Shown: positions 48,254-60,732 of the stretch, piece by piece
Numbering within the stretch: position 1 is the first letter of the stretch
Layout: every line of letters begins with the position of its first letter
Source of the DNA: Branchiostoma belcheri
Lineage: Eukaryota > Chordata > Leptocardii > Amphioxiformes > Branchiostomatidae
Direction: 5' to 3'
DNA length: 64,000 nucleotides
Assembly: GCF_001625305.1 (NCBI RefSeq)
Contig: NW_017802647.1
Coordinates: forward strand, 207,405 to 271,404
Translations under genes and position numbers: made by a program
Notes under the pieces: model-generated
The model's input: only the letters and a program-made list of their open reading frames with translations
The model's database searches: none
Told to the model about the DNA's origin: nothing

Positions 48254-51200
48254 CTACACGCTCCAGGACGACGGTCCCGTATCGTCATATCGTATACGTA
48301 GCCCTGTTGAATCTGGACGCTCTTCTTTAATCTCCTCACTCAGGACGTGCCCATCACTGTTGTCCGAATTGTCACCAACCGTGATGGACATGTCCAAGAG
48401 TGGTTCTTCTTTCTCAGACACTGACATCAATTTCATCATCACGGTTCGAAGTTTGTTTCCGACAAGATCGCGGAGCTTCCGAATCTCCGACGTGATCTTG
48501 TCGAAAGTAGATCGGACGTCTCTTATAAAACTCTCCTGTCTGTTTTCAGACGACCATTTGGTAGGTGAGCTGTTCCGGTCTTGTGGAAAAGCGACGACAT
48601 TGCCAGCAATGCCTTTATCATTCATTCTCTGCTCATTGTTGTTAACATTCAGGGGGTGGCCCTTGCCGTATGGGAGGAAATAGTATTTCCAACCCGTTTT
48701 GGGTCCAAACCTGATGTTCAGATCTGGCTGCTGACTGTCCATGTTGCTTCGTTGAGAACCTGCAGATGACGTTGTCATCAGATGAGCTGTGTTTACATCT
48801 GGTCGGTCTGGAGTGATCCCATCCGACCTTCTGCCCCGGAAGACGTTCCCCAATATGTCTCGGGGTGTCAGGTGTTCCGAATCGCTGTTGACCACGTCCT
48901 TCATTTTGTCATCAACGCGACTACGAGGATCTGTATGGGGGCCTTCTGGGTGATGGGTATCATGAAGGATATTATGGATATATAATATATAGTGGAGATC
49001 CCGAAGTGCATGTTTGTTGTCATGCGTCTGTCCCTGTTCGACCATTCCACGATCTAGCAACGACTGTGCCCCTTTTTCTCTACTCTCGTACCGCGAGATA
49101 GCATCGGTCATGTCGTCTACTTCTCGTCTGACCCTGCGATGCTTCAATGATGGGTTGTCTGCTGTGGCATACAGATCATTTGTGTCTTCATCGTCCTTCT
49201 GGTGATTGGCGTTTTCACTCGTATGGTTGTGATTTTGCACAGTTGCCTGGGCAGCAGTGGATAAAGATGTCGTCGTGTCATTCTCGGCAACAGCGTTCTG
49301 GGTTGGATGTTCAGCTTTTCCAAGATGATTTGCCGTTGCTTCTAGTTCTGCAATGGCAGTAGAACCATGGATCCCGATGTTCAGATCTTTCGTTGAAAAC
49401 GAGTGACCTCGCTTTCCATCTTTGTTATTTTTCTTAATACCCATAATTAGGCGGAGGGAGTCTCCCAGTATATCTTTCTTCTGGAATCTATACTTTCTTT
49501 TGGAAGCTCTGCCGTATCCCCCTGATGGTGGGATCTGTTTGCCGTGAGTTGGAAACTTTCTCCCTTGAGAGACATTTATCTTCGGCCTCTCCTTTGTCAT
49601 ATGATTTGATTTGCTTGATTCTACGGGTTCTTTGTGACAAGCCTCTTTGTAGATCAGTGATTGCTGAACGCCGTTTGCGCTGCCCGTGTTCTTCTGATTG
49701 TCATCATCATCTGCAGTGCGTGGGCTGGTTGTTACCGGATACCTGTGATGTGCACCTTTGTCCGTCATCTTTACGTCACTTGTCGGGTGTGGACCTTCTC
49801 GTCTTTCCTTTTCACTCCGTTTGCCTGACGCCATGACACGTCGAAAAGAGCTTCCCATGACGTCACGGCGTTGAACCACGTTTGTCTGTGGTGTGAACGA
49901 ATTCACCATCAAACTACCTTCAATCATTCTTTCCGTCTTAGATGGATTGAGATAGAAATTGCCATATTTATTGTTTTTCTCCGGCATATTTGTGTATATA
50001 TTATCTACTGGATAAACCGGTGTCTTTGTTAGACCATGTCCTGGGATCCCACCATCTGTGAGATCATGCATATCAAACAAACTGTGCTTCGTTTTGTTGA
50101 GGAACTGTTCATGAGCATTTGCTGCCATGTCTGGTTGTCGAGTTTCTATCATTGAGCTACCTCGCTTTAACTGTCCATCTCGCTTCTCTAATGCTAAGAC
50201 GTTCATGGCTCCTACAACTTCTTGCAGTCGCCTTCCTAAATCATAGCTCTGTTTATTTGTCTTACTCTGCGGAAGAAGCTTCTTTCCGGGTTGGACTTTC
50301 GCCAGGCTAACCATCGTGCTTTGACTTTTCATCACTTTGTGTTTTCTAACAGCCGTATCTTTCGCTTTTCCTTCTGTATGAGATTTTTGGACAGGGTGCC
50401 TCATCAAGCCTTGCACTAGACTAGCTAATCTTGAGTTAGGCTGTCCCATTTTGCCCCTCTGTTTCCATAGATTCCAGAATCTATATGCCTTTGGTTTATC
50501 TCGATGAATGCTTCCCACTATGTCCCGCCGTACATTCGTCTTTGATTCTTTGGATGTCACCTCGAATTTCTTCTCATCTTCTGGATGGTCGTCTTCTGGA
50601 GTGTCGTCTGATAGAAGTTTTCTTCCGACATAGTAGAACCTCGTTTGACCACTTGCGTTGTCTTTTATACCCGCTTCGTTGTGCTTTTCATTGTCCTTGC
50701 TGGAAGGTACATATAGACCATCTCTGGCCAACATGGATGTTATATTTTGCTTCAGGGTTGACGTTCTTCGGATTTTATTTCCAAACAAGTAGCGCCGTTG
50801 GGTCGTTACTGTTACAATACGTGGCTTTACGCCGAGACGTTTGAAACGATTTGACATGTATCGTCCAGTCTTTTCCTCAAGTGATTTGCCATCCCGTTTG
50901 CCATTGTTGCGGTCTACTTTTGTAAATTCATGGAATCTTCGTAAGGCGTTCCCCATTAGGTCACGTGGCTGCATCTGGACGGGCCCTTTTCGAGCTGCAG
51001 CTGACCAGAATCCACCTGTAACATCTGCACTTCGCTGGCTGCGACCCATCATGGCCTTCCGTAGGGAGCCACCCATCATATCCCTGCGGTCGACGTTTTC
51101 CTTGACTAGATTTGAACCCTGATGCAAGTTCTCTAAAACTTTTTGACGATTGTGGGCCGCTCCGTGATTGCGCATGAGAACCGGACTGACCTTTCGATAC

Positions 51201-53247
51201 AATCCACCCTGCTTCACTCTGATAGCCTTACCTTTCTCTTCAGGAGTCCGCACCGTGAAAGCTACAGCTCCTTTTCTGTCACTTTCTGTGATGTGATCTC
51301 GTAGTTGGAATGGTTGTAATGTTGTTCTTCCGTGTCCACTGTTCCCTTGATTTGACCCAGGACCCTTTCGATGCAGACTATACCTACAGTCGACAAAGGG
51401 TACATAGAAGGTATGTCTGTAACAGCCAGTATTTGGTACAGTTTCACACATAAAACTAAATCCTGGGTTAAACAACGAAATCGTTGACATTTTAAAGAAA
51501 GGGAAGTTGAATTGTGATTCTCTCTTCTTCGTGTGTATGTGTGTCGTGCTTGTGTGCATGACTATTAGGCTATGTGCATGTGTATATACGCTTGTGTGTG
51601 TGCCTGTTCGCGCGCGCGTGTATCTTTCTCTCTCTTTCTCTCCCTCTCTCTCTCCCTCCTCTCTCGAACCAGATCCCCCAGCGATGCCCAATAGCTGTCT
51701 AAACCACTAAGACTGAGAGAAGGGCCTATGGTACGTATGAGGTAGTCCACGTGAATAGGCTGATGATCAAAGCACCAGGCATAATTATTACATATTCTCA
51801 ACGTTTGTCTCAAATCGTATTGAATATATCGTATAGCACACATAGCCTACTTACCTGTTGGAGTGCGTGTCGTTTTCGTCAAGAAATGCAGCCACGTTTT
51901 TGAAGTGTATGACTTTTTCTGCCATCAACTGGAAAGCACAGACATGCAGGCAAGATGAGCCTGGAAACCATACCATCGGGAACTCCTGGTATCTCTACGG
52001 TGTTGGGAGTGTTGCCCGCCCGCCCAGGTCGACTAGCGCACGCTGGTGAATTTTTACTGTATCGGTTTATTACATTACGTGGGATGGCAGTAATCAGAAT
52101 TGATGGAAAGATAGGCTGCCAGAAAAAACAGAGTAGGACTGGGGCCAGTAAAACACCTCTAAACCCAGAGCCACGAATAATAAGTTACAAGGCTTGCTTT
52201 AAAGCATTAGGAACATTGTGATTACGTACATATACATAAATGGTGAGGATCAAGTGTCAGTTACAAGATGAAGAAATGTCTTCCAACTCCCTCTCCTCCC
52301 CGATATATTCTAGATTACAGCTATGTTTCGGCCTTTTAAAAGTTCTCTGTGTAATACCCGCACAATTTCGTACAGGCTTCTATTCTTGTAACTGTGTAAC
52401 TTTATGGAAAGATAACTTCGCTGGCAAATTCCTCACATAATTTCTTCAATTTAATCTATTAGACTATTTCCAGAGGGCAAAGGGTTTTGGTAGAGACTTC
52501 AAATTCCCCTTGTCCAGCTTATTGTATTTAAATGTCTAGAGTATTAAATATTAGCTACGCTGAGGTCTGTCGATCCCGTGGGGCCAATCAACTAGTCTTT
52601 TCTATGGTGGTACTGGGAGAGCGATTCTATCAGGCAATTACAGATCAAATCAGAGCAAACCATGGAAATTCCCAAAGGGACTAGTTACAACTAGTTGGAT
52701 AATTGTTCGCCCCCATCTTTAAGACCTTTTTTCTTCTTCAACGCTGCACGCCATTTCCGCCGAGATATTTTAATCATTTGGTGCCCAATATCTCAAAGAC
52801 ATGTCTTTCATGACAAACATTACATGATACATGTAGGTATGGAAATATACACGTATAAAAGAAATAGAACTAAAGTTGCATATGCAGTTCATAAGGACAC
52901 CCGAGAAAAAACAAGATGTAGCCTGCCCTTTGCGTAAGCAGAAAATAAGCTACTCCATCATTTCTTCGAATTCCCTTCTCTTTCATTCCTTCATTCTTCC
53001 TTTTTCTGTCTTTATTCTTTTCCTCCCTGCCGTAATCCTACGAAGGTTCTCAATCGTGATCATGCATTGCATTGAACATATCAAGAAGTATAACATTACC
53101 CACCTTGTGGTGTTCTAGAGCTCTGCCAACTCGCCATGTCCGTGCTCGTGCCTCTGCAGACTTCCCCGGGCCGTGTGGAATGTCTGAGGCGGCGAACACG
53201 CAGCCTAGCGCCGTTAACAGCAGGACCAGAGGCCGGGGCCTCACCAT
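48254..53247 (-). CDS. Putative secreted multi-repeat precursor, three coding exons, 1115 aa; family unknown
   Basis: Exons on the minus strand: 53247-53104 (signal peptide), 51928-51855, and 51383-48254. Phases are 0 then 2, and the 3348 nt close exactly to TAG. Residues 1-19, with core PLVLLLTALGCVFA, form a signal peptide. The large exon carries eight copies of a block: basic-[D/Y]-hydrophobic-hydrophobic-G-x-x-[LFIVH]-R. The D/Y falls at residues 174, 214, 271 (Tyr), 360, 580, 710, 915 and 1044. Gly at +3 and Arg at +7 are in all eight. Two copies are followed by Gly plus a dibasic pair (GKR after residue 591, GRR after 922), as in amidated peptides. The chain is basic, Cys-poor and largely low-complexity, with acidic spacers. 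An alternative acceptor 33 nt upstream (exon from 51416) would add 11 residues. No known family is recognised; a peptide prohormone is inference. Confidence 0.78.
51600..51665 (+). repeat. CT-rich simple repeat
   Basis: TCTC/CCTC tracts lie in intron 2 of the large precursor gene. On the minus strand they give the artefactual Glu/Arg-rich extension of the open frame, so I do not use the far-upstream ATG there as start. Confidence 0.9.
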
Positions 53248-54612
53248 GCTGATCTTCTGCCACAGAATCTTTGACAATTGATAAAACCTGAAACAATTGA
53301 AGAATATTTGACGTCACTCTGTCCTGTTTATGTAGAATCTGTTTGAGTAGTTAGAAGGGTCGACTGCAGTTTTGAAACGTGCTATCAAAAGACCTCTTAG
53401 ATTAAGATCTTTGACAGATTTTCTGGACGATCCAGTCGCCACTCAACCACTATTCGATTAGCACACGTTTCTGAAGTGTTGCACAGGGTGTTATTCAGTC
53501 TGTTTGAACTGTATCCATTTGCATTTATATAATACCAAAGATTGTACTAGTGGGTGTACGCACGCAATTCTAGCAATCAGCCACACAAAGTCCTCTAAAT
53601 GTATTTTACTCACTCCTATGTGATTAGGTCTGGCTATTCAACTTCACAAATGCGGGTTATTTACGATCAAAGGGGTGATATTCGCTGTGAAACTCAGGTC
53701 TACGAGAGGCCAACGGACTTTAAAACATTGTAACGTTAATCTGTTTAATCAAGGATCAATCGATTATAGGATATTATCCATCTGTTTATCTAATTCAGAT
53801 GCGTTACATCAAAAGAAACAGGTACATGTACGTAACAAGGATGAACAAGATCAACCCTATTCTTTCCTCATACTAATACAAAATCGCTGTCAGTAACAAA
53901 TGTTGGTGGAGGAAAAGGAGAAAGGTCTAGTTTGTTGTAAAGGAAAAGAGGGCTTCGAATTCCCGCAATGGCTTGGACAGACCAAGTGTTGGGTTCACAA
54001 GTTCGACTGTTTGGCACCGTTCCTTGCGCGGTTGCGACTGAATTCCGGGGTGATGTGCATATACGGAGCTTGTTGCCACATAAACGTCCTTTTAGTAGCT
54101 TGCAGAAAGTTTTTGTCATCCCGATTGCTATAGAAAGGATGACTCGTTCTTGGGAATATTTGGACAGTATCCAAATCAACACCATCCAACAGGTTAGTCT
54201 ACGCCATAGATGCATCTTCAGGCCTTGCGGTAAACAAACGATCGTTCCTACCGGTCTAAACCACAATCTACACTCAAGGCAGCGAAAATAATCAATTATG
54301 TCCGAGGCATTAGATAAACAACAAATGACAAATTCTGTCCTTCATTGTAGACTCAGTAGAATAATACTAGCGCAAAAGCTTGGCACAGAGAATTCTCTAG
54401 CTCAAATTCGTGAGTACTAGTAAGGGCAGACGGATTTTCTTTGAAGTTCAATTTTAAAAATGTAAGAGCCTTAGAATCATTACTAGTATATTGTTCTGAC
54501 ATAAAACATCAATTCAGTGCATGACAAACATCCTACAGTGTGAACAAGTACGAATATCTCCGTGCAATTCCGTCTCTGAAGACGTGAAGGAGTTGATGGA
54601 AGAACGACTTAC

Positions 54613-54722
54613 CGGACTGTTGAGAACGGAATCTCGCCGACAGTCTGAGCCCGCAGGTAACTTGTAAAGGACTAACAACACAAGGGAACAGCTGGTTTTC
54701 TCCCTCGGTCTCTTGCGTCCGT
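54613..54722 (-). other. Possible non-coding first exon of the large precursor gene
   Basis: A consensus donor CCG|GTAAGT occurs on the minus strand at 54612. The signal-peptide exon has a matching upstream acceptor (CAATTGTTTCAG, exon start 53287), so an upstream exon must exist. A weak TATAA at 54750-54754 would place a start near 54722. The arrangement parallels the RFamide gene. Confidence 0.35.
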
Positions 54723-54779
54723 TCTCTCTGTGTGTATCCACAGGAGACGTTATACAACCCACACAGACCGGACGACCAG

Positions 54780-55935
54780 AACTTACGGGCTTATCTTTTC
54801 ATCGTTGCCGTCAGAATCTGCTCTTAATGGTTGTATCATCTTGTCAACTTTGTTTCGCCTGAGGGCCGAAACGTTTTGAGGGTCAAATTGTCAATGAGTG
54901 CACGTGATGAAAGTGTTTTGTGAACAAATGAACGAAAACCAATTATTGTCTCACAGTTCACGGCGTCAACCCCAGGGGACCAAATAAAGGCAAAACCTCA
55001 GCGATTGTTAGAAATAATTTATCCCAGAAGGCAGATGACGCCAAAGACTTTAACCACAATGGAGGTAGTTTAGATAACTTTAAAGTGCCGAACTAAACCA
55101 GGGAGTAGAGTCCCCTGATCTCGTTGGAATAGAACCGGTACCACCCTGCCATTGTGATGAAAACTTTTGATGAACAAAACGGTTGAAAGTGGTAATTCTA
55201 CTGACGCCAAATCAACTATGCAAAAATATCCATTACCCTGCAGCACCATGTATATGTAGAATGCATCGGTAGCATACTTTAAGACATCATGAAATCAGTT
55301 CCTGATAAAGCCCCCATTAGACGTTTAACGGCTTAACTAGTTTTCCTTTGAACCTGTGTCGATATAAGCGTTTTCTTTAGAATATATTTTAACTGGAAAT
55401 GAAGGAAGAACGTGAAAAAGTGAAATTGAAAGTTCTTGTAGTAAGCTTTGGAATTTAATAAAATAGTATATATACCCTCGATTGAAGACGGTCACTTAAA
55501 CTTTCTTTTGAACGTTTGAATCACACTTCTTATTTGACAGGAATGGACTGGCTCAGCGAAGAACTTAGTTCTCTATCAAACTGTACATTTTATGTTCAGA
55601 GTTGTATTTCTTATGCCCGAGACAACAGATAAACATGTTAAAATGTTCTTTCCGTAAAGTTTTCATTTATTCCTGGCTCCGCTGTGTTGCTGTGTAAAGT
55701 GTCTGTACGTACCTGCATCCTTATTTAAGACCTTACATGCACCAATTGCAAAGCTCCCTTTCAAATCATCCCTTTTCCATGCATCCCAGGGCACACTATC
55801 ATTACATGATTCCCTATTGGTTTCGCCTTCGGAGCAGGAATTGACGTATTCAACTGACATTTGTGTACAACAACGTCACGGGGTGGATTGAATGTAGTAA
55901 TTGGTACATCTATATCTATGTAGGTGGTTTTTACA
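54780..55935. other. Non-coding stretch, nothing recognised
   Basis: It lies upstream of the large precursor gene. No exon or element is supported. Confidence 0.45.
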
Positions 55936-55938
55936 TAA

Positions 55939-56300
55939 GGCCACACCGACTTGATTTTATGGATGACATCCTCTGAAGACCCCGAAACTAGTGCGCACGG
56001 GCGAAAAAAAGAAAAATCGGGCCAAAAATAAAAATGGTACTAAACCACAGGAATACAAAGCCGGTATTGTGAATTTGGCGCATTACATACCGACGTATAC
56101 GACAGGCCTGCACATGCTGGATTTTTGCAGAATTTATGAATCGACACTGTACGTATGTACTAAGTTCTTGAGTCGTGGAGCTTCGGTAGCCGGGGTTCCG
56201 TCGCTGACCGCCATGAAGACGTGATCTTTTTTTTTTTTGGAGATCAGGCGAAAATCAATGCGCGCGCGGATGTCATCCGTAAAATTAAGTCGGTGTGGCC
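55939..56300. mobile_element. Harbinger-type MITE, 362 bp, TSD TAA
   Basis: The 33-bp inverted ends (GGCCACACCGACTTGATTTT...; complement of right end GGCCACACCGACTTAATTTT...) have two mismatches. The flanks are TAA at 55936-55938 and 56301-56303. The 3-bp TWA target and GG ends fit PIF/Harbinger. A truncated relative is at 42902. Confidence 0.9.
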
Positions 56301-56920
56301 TAACTGTAGGCGTTGGTATTGTACTCCCCTCCATTGTAGAGTTTTTGTTTTAAGTTTGTCTTTGAATTAATGTTTTAAATGGGACTTTCATCCGGCACGA
56401 GACCATTGGGACATTTGGGGAGTGATTTTCCACTCCAACATCTGCTTGGAGATTAGCACGTCAACCCTAGCCCCCAGATCGTGACAACGGAAACCATTTT
56501 TCTGTAAGTACTAAACCTGATTTGATGGTGACAACATCGATAGGCCACACACGTCTTCGATAGCGTCGATTTTATTTCTAGAGAGAAGGTGATAAACGTT
56601 TTACAAGAATTTTGATCTACAAGACGATACTACCTCTGTTAAGACGAATAGAAAGCCGAGAAGGGTTTAGAAAACTGGTTGACATATCTTCAGATCCTCT
56701 GCCCTGCCGCAGAGGTCAAATGGTGAGACAGAGAGATCGACAAGAAAAGATAAAGAGACTACCTCTGTACTATGATCTCGCATCATTATACTTGGACATA
56801 CTGGCAAAAATTGCACTGATCATGATATGAAGTAAAAATATGGCTGATTAACTATGAGTTTAACCTCCTTGGATGAACATAGATAAACATGCACGCCGTT
56901 ACAATCACACAGAACTAACT

Positions 56921-56926
56921 TTTATT
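56921..56926 (-). terminator. Candidate poly(A) signal for the CUB/LDLa gene
   Basis: AATAAA on the minus strand lies about 610 bases past the stop codon of the complete CUB/LDLa gene. It is the first clear signal I noticed in that direction; use is unproven. Confidence 0.3.
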
Positions 56927-57532
56927 CGCCATGTCGGATTTGTCGTGGATTAAGACTTACCGTTGTTGCTACAGTATTTTTTCATTGTTTTCATGATCAC
57001 GCGCGAAACATTCCGTAACATTACATCGCGGGTAACAGAAAAGAAACACAATAAGTCAAAAGCTTAACAAGAAACAAAACGTAACGTACACCATTACTGA
57101 AGCTTGAAAATGGAATTGTCCTAAGCATCTAATAATTGCAGAACATTACAAATATTTCCAGGTCGAATTATTTCCTGGTTTTGGGTGTCTGAGTTGTGTT
57201 TAAGGCGCAACTGCGTGGAGGGTGGTAGGTAATTTTGACAGGAGCTTGATAGGGTGGTCAAGCCTTGGGTGATCACCCTACCAATAAGCCCACTTAATTA
57301 GTCCCACTCGTCCACTTACTCCCACGCACCGGGAGGGTGTTTGTGGGCGGTGTGGGAGAGAATCAGAAAATGGTGTAATATAATAACCAATTAAATTACA
57401 TTGTATAACCCCCTCAAAACTTCCCATGCATTCACGTAAACGCACAAACGAAAACTTTCCAGCGGCCTGTGAACTTGAAATGCAAAAAAAACTCAAAATA
57501 CAGCAGTCTGATTCCTTCGACTTGGTGTTTGT

Positions 57533-60500
57533 CTATGCACTAATAGGAGCCGGTCCAGTTTTGGACTGAGGGGAATAAGCAGGAGGCTGCTCCATGGGTA
57601 TGGTTGATGTCGGGCCGGGTCTTCCGCCAACGCTGCCTTTCTTGAAATGCTAGAAAAGAAAAGAAAAGTTTGGACATTGTTGCAGTTCTCAAACGCCATG
57701 TCGTCTGCTTAGATATTCTACAAAGAAGCTAGAATAGAAAATAAAACGTTCCAGGGCAAGCACGGAAATGAACAGTCCGCAAACCGAGAGAAGTCAATAT
57801 TGTTTAAAAATTTCTATATTGTGGTTTGTCGTGAAAAAAGAACTGCTGAATACCATTATGATTTATTGCTGCCAAACAACGAGGTGTCTCAAAAGTAGTC
57901 TCAGAAATCACCTTGACTGCGAAGTAAACAGCCACTCCTGTGAAAATGAGAAAGGCGACAATCCCGATGACGATTCCGGTCAGTGCCCACATGGTCATTC
58001 CGAGTTCCGGAATCCATTCTGATTCCGGTTCCGGTTCAGATTCCGGCTCTGGTTCAGATTCCGGTTCCGGTTCCCCTTCCGGTTCTGCTTCGCCGCTGTC
58101 TGATACGCCTCCAGCTGGAATATGACGTCAAGAAATCTTTATATGTTTTCAAATGTTGGTCATCATAAGAAAAACATCAACACAGTCGCATTTCTTTCAC
58201 GAAAGATATCTTAGAAATGATATTAAAAGTTCTCTATCTTTTTAGACTGATGCATTTCTATTCGTGCGATGTACTTGACATTTCTTCCAACTGCGTTGCC
58301 CTACCATGCATGATGACATGCACTGCCAATTGACCCCGCCAGGGGGCAATGAATGGCTCAATCTGTTCGTTTTTTTCTCAGAAGGCTCTGATAAGTACAA
58401 TTTAGAAGCAGGGAACGACTAAAATGGATCACTTACCTTCACACCCGTCGGGTTCATCCGCACTCCCCGGACAGTTACAGTATCCGTCCTGACGTAACTC
58501 CGACCGGATACACTTCCCGTCATCACACCGGAAGTCATCACTCTCCTGGCATGCATCACCTGTGAATGTTTGACCAAATCATGGAATGGAATGTTTGATA
58601 CCATGATCATGGTAATACAAATGTATACTAATAATAACCAAATGATGACGTAAAGGCTTTTTCAAACTTTCCTTCCTATTAGAAAAACAGAAATGGCCAA
58701 ATCCAGTGACGTAACTGGTTACAAAGCTTTAAAAAGTTATGGCGCTTGGAGCATAAGACAGAGTATAAACTTTTTTTGTTGCATTGTTCTATTTTATTCA
58801 TGCATTTAGTCAGATTCACAGCATGCAGAATGAATATTCTGAGGGAAGCCGGCAAGAGTCTTGAGCTGTATGTTCGTCTTATAACTAATAACTATAGTAA
58901 TATCCTAACCAATAAATTGGTTTTCACCGCTGAATACCTTCGGAGTCGTAGAACATCGTGTACTGGATCCTGAAATCGCCACTCGCCGAGTCACCCGAAG
59001 TTAGCCGAAGAGTGACGACGTTGGACGAAGTGGTGACGTCTTCCTGTTCGTTTCCGCACACCGATGCCAGCAAGTCACCAGAAGCTGTAGTCACAGGTTA
59101 ACATAATGGATTACTATAGCTATATACTAAATAATGAATTACAAAGAAGGGGTGCATTTTTTCTGACTGTATCATACCGACAGTTTTAATACCGATTCAA
59201 GCTGTAGCATTGCTGATATATTCTTCCCATACTCACACAACTGTGTTTTCTTCATTCAGTCATTTTTCCTATGTCATATTTCTCTGTCTTTCTGATTCGT
59301 TCTTTCCATTCTGTACCTTTCAATCATTCGCTCTTTCTGTGAGCACATATATACCATGTCAAGACGTTGAACTTCAGTATTTTTCAAACTTTACATGCTA
59401 TAGCGCTATATAGCTATTTGGTGGTCAAATACAAAAGAGAATGGCTTTTTCAAGGACTACTGCCTGGTTTCTTTCAAGAAATAGTGATGGAGATAACGAC
59501 CTTGTTCGCCATCGTAGATCCGTAACTCTTGATCATCACAGGTGTCATCAGGTCCCAGGTCAAGGGTCACGAAGTGGAGCAGGAATTTCTTGCCTGATAC
59601 TCCGGTGAATGTCGCGGTACAGTCCTGCCCGGGCTCGTACGAGTACGATAGAAACGCAGCTTCGGTGTTACTCAGGTCAACAGTACCGCCACATTCCATT
59701 GAAACTTTAGTAGAGGAGGTAAATGGAAAACAGTGTGTTCAATACTTGCATGCAATATAATTTCAGAGCGGTAAAACAAAAACCATATTCTGGATGAGTA
59801 AATCTGACTGATATTGCCAGACTGCCATTTCGTTTCACATTTTTGGCATCATTTCATACGTGATCAAGTAAACGAAGCATTGAAGCATTTGAAATAGCCT
59901 AGAAATAATCTACGTGAGGCGTCTCTTTATTTTAGGTACAGCCCGTAAGTGGCTAGAACCAACCTAGGATACAAAACAAGCTAAGCAATCGTTTACCGTC
60001 AGCGACCGTCGATGGTATTTGTGCCTCACAAATATCAGTGTGCTATAGGATAGGATTGGTTTCACCTACTACATCAAAAGAATGACAAAAAAATTGACTC
60101 CAAAAATTCAGTTCTGTCGCACTGAAATCACGTTGGATGCCTTCAATTCCTGAAACATAATCTGTCGTTTATAGTTGGCTTTCACTTCAGTTTGCTGTCT
60201 TTCGTCAATGAAGCATAATATCTAATCATATAACGCGAATCTTCGTTTCTTTTTATAGACTTTAATCTGGATTCCTCTGAAGAATCTCTCCTAATCCCAG
60301 TTAAAACGCTAAACGTCTAGCTAATCAAGTCTCGTGCATTTTGACAGAACACTTCATCGACAATACCATGTGTTTCCCTAAACGTATTGTGTCATTACAT
60401 GTAAACAAGAAAACAGACACTGAAACATTGAATACAAAAAAAGCTGCTGACAATGGAAGATACTGAAGCTTCTTGCAAAACCATGTTCGTGGTGCTAGAA

Positions 60501-60732
60501 GTATGATATATTCAACTACTAACTCTTTCAAGTGATAACGACCCTGGTGAACACGAACTTTGCCGAACTTTCCTACGTGTGATGTTGACGTATCTCGCCA
60601 ACTGATAAGGAACATTTGAAGATAACATAACTCACAGGTTTGGTAAGTTTCTCCGTGCGTCATTGGGGGCAAGGCAGTCAGCGCTACCACGCAGTAAAAT
60701 CCCCACTGCAGCACACCAATCCTTTCCCCCAT
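57533..60732 (-). CDS. CUB-LDLa single-pass membrane protein, complete, six exons, 293 aa
   Basis: Exons on the minus strand: 60732-60636, 59704-59501, 59084-58938, 58559-58437, 58114-57912, 57640-57533. They sum to 882 nt and close to TAG; the first four junctions are phase 1. Residues 1-27 are a signal peptide. A CUB domain spans about 37-147, with Cys at ECGG, QDC, DTC and SVCGN, and IYDG. An LDLa module at about 153-189 has six Cys (FRCDDGKCI ... CPGSADE). An acidic stalk of EPEPES repeats at 201-223 precedes the transmembrane segment at about 232-257. The short tail contains PPAY at 277-280, a WW-domain ligand form. The exon-2 donor GTCGTT is weak but gives correct phase and CUB sequence. 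Domain order recalls CUB/LDLa co-receptors such as NETO or LRP10/12, but only one of each domain is present. Ligand unknown. Confidence 0.88.

Noticed and set aside
48254-51383. Similarity of the D-L-x-x-x-x-L-R spacing in the precursor blocks to the CRF/urocortin core
   Set aside because: Only the Asp-to-Arg spacing agrees. The invariant Gly is absent from CRF, and CRF is a single long C-terminal peptide, not eight short copies.
48254-51691. The uninterrupted 1145-codon frame taken as a complete protein starting at 51691
   Set aside because: Its first 100 codons run through simple CT/GA and CA repeats and lack a signal peptide. Spliced exons at 51855-51928 and 53104-53247 give correct phase and a clear signal peptide.
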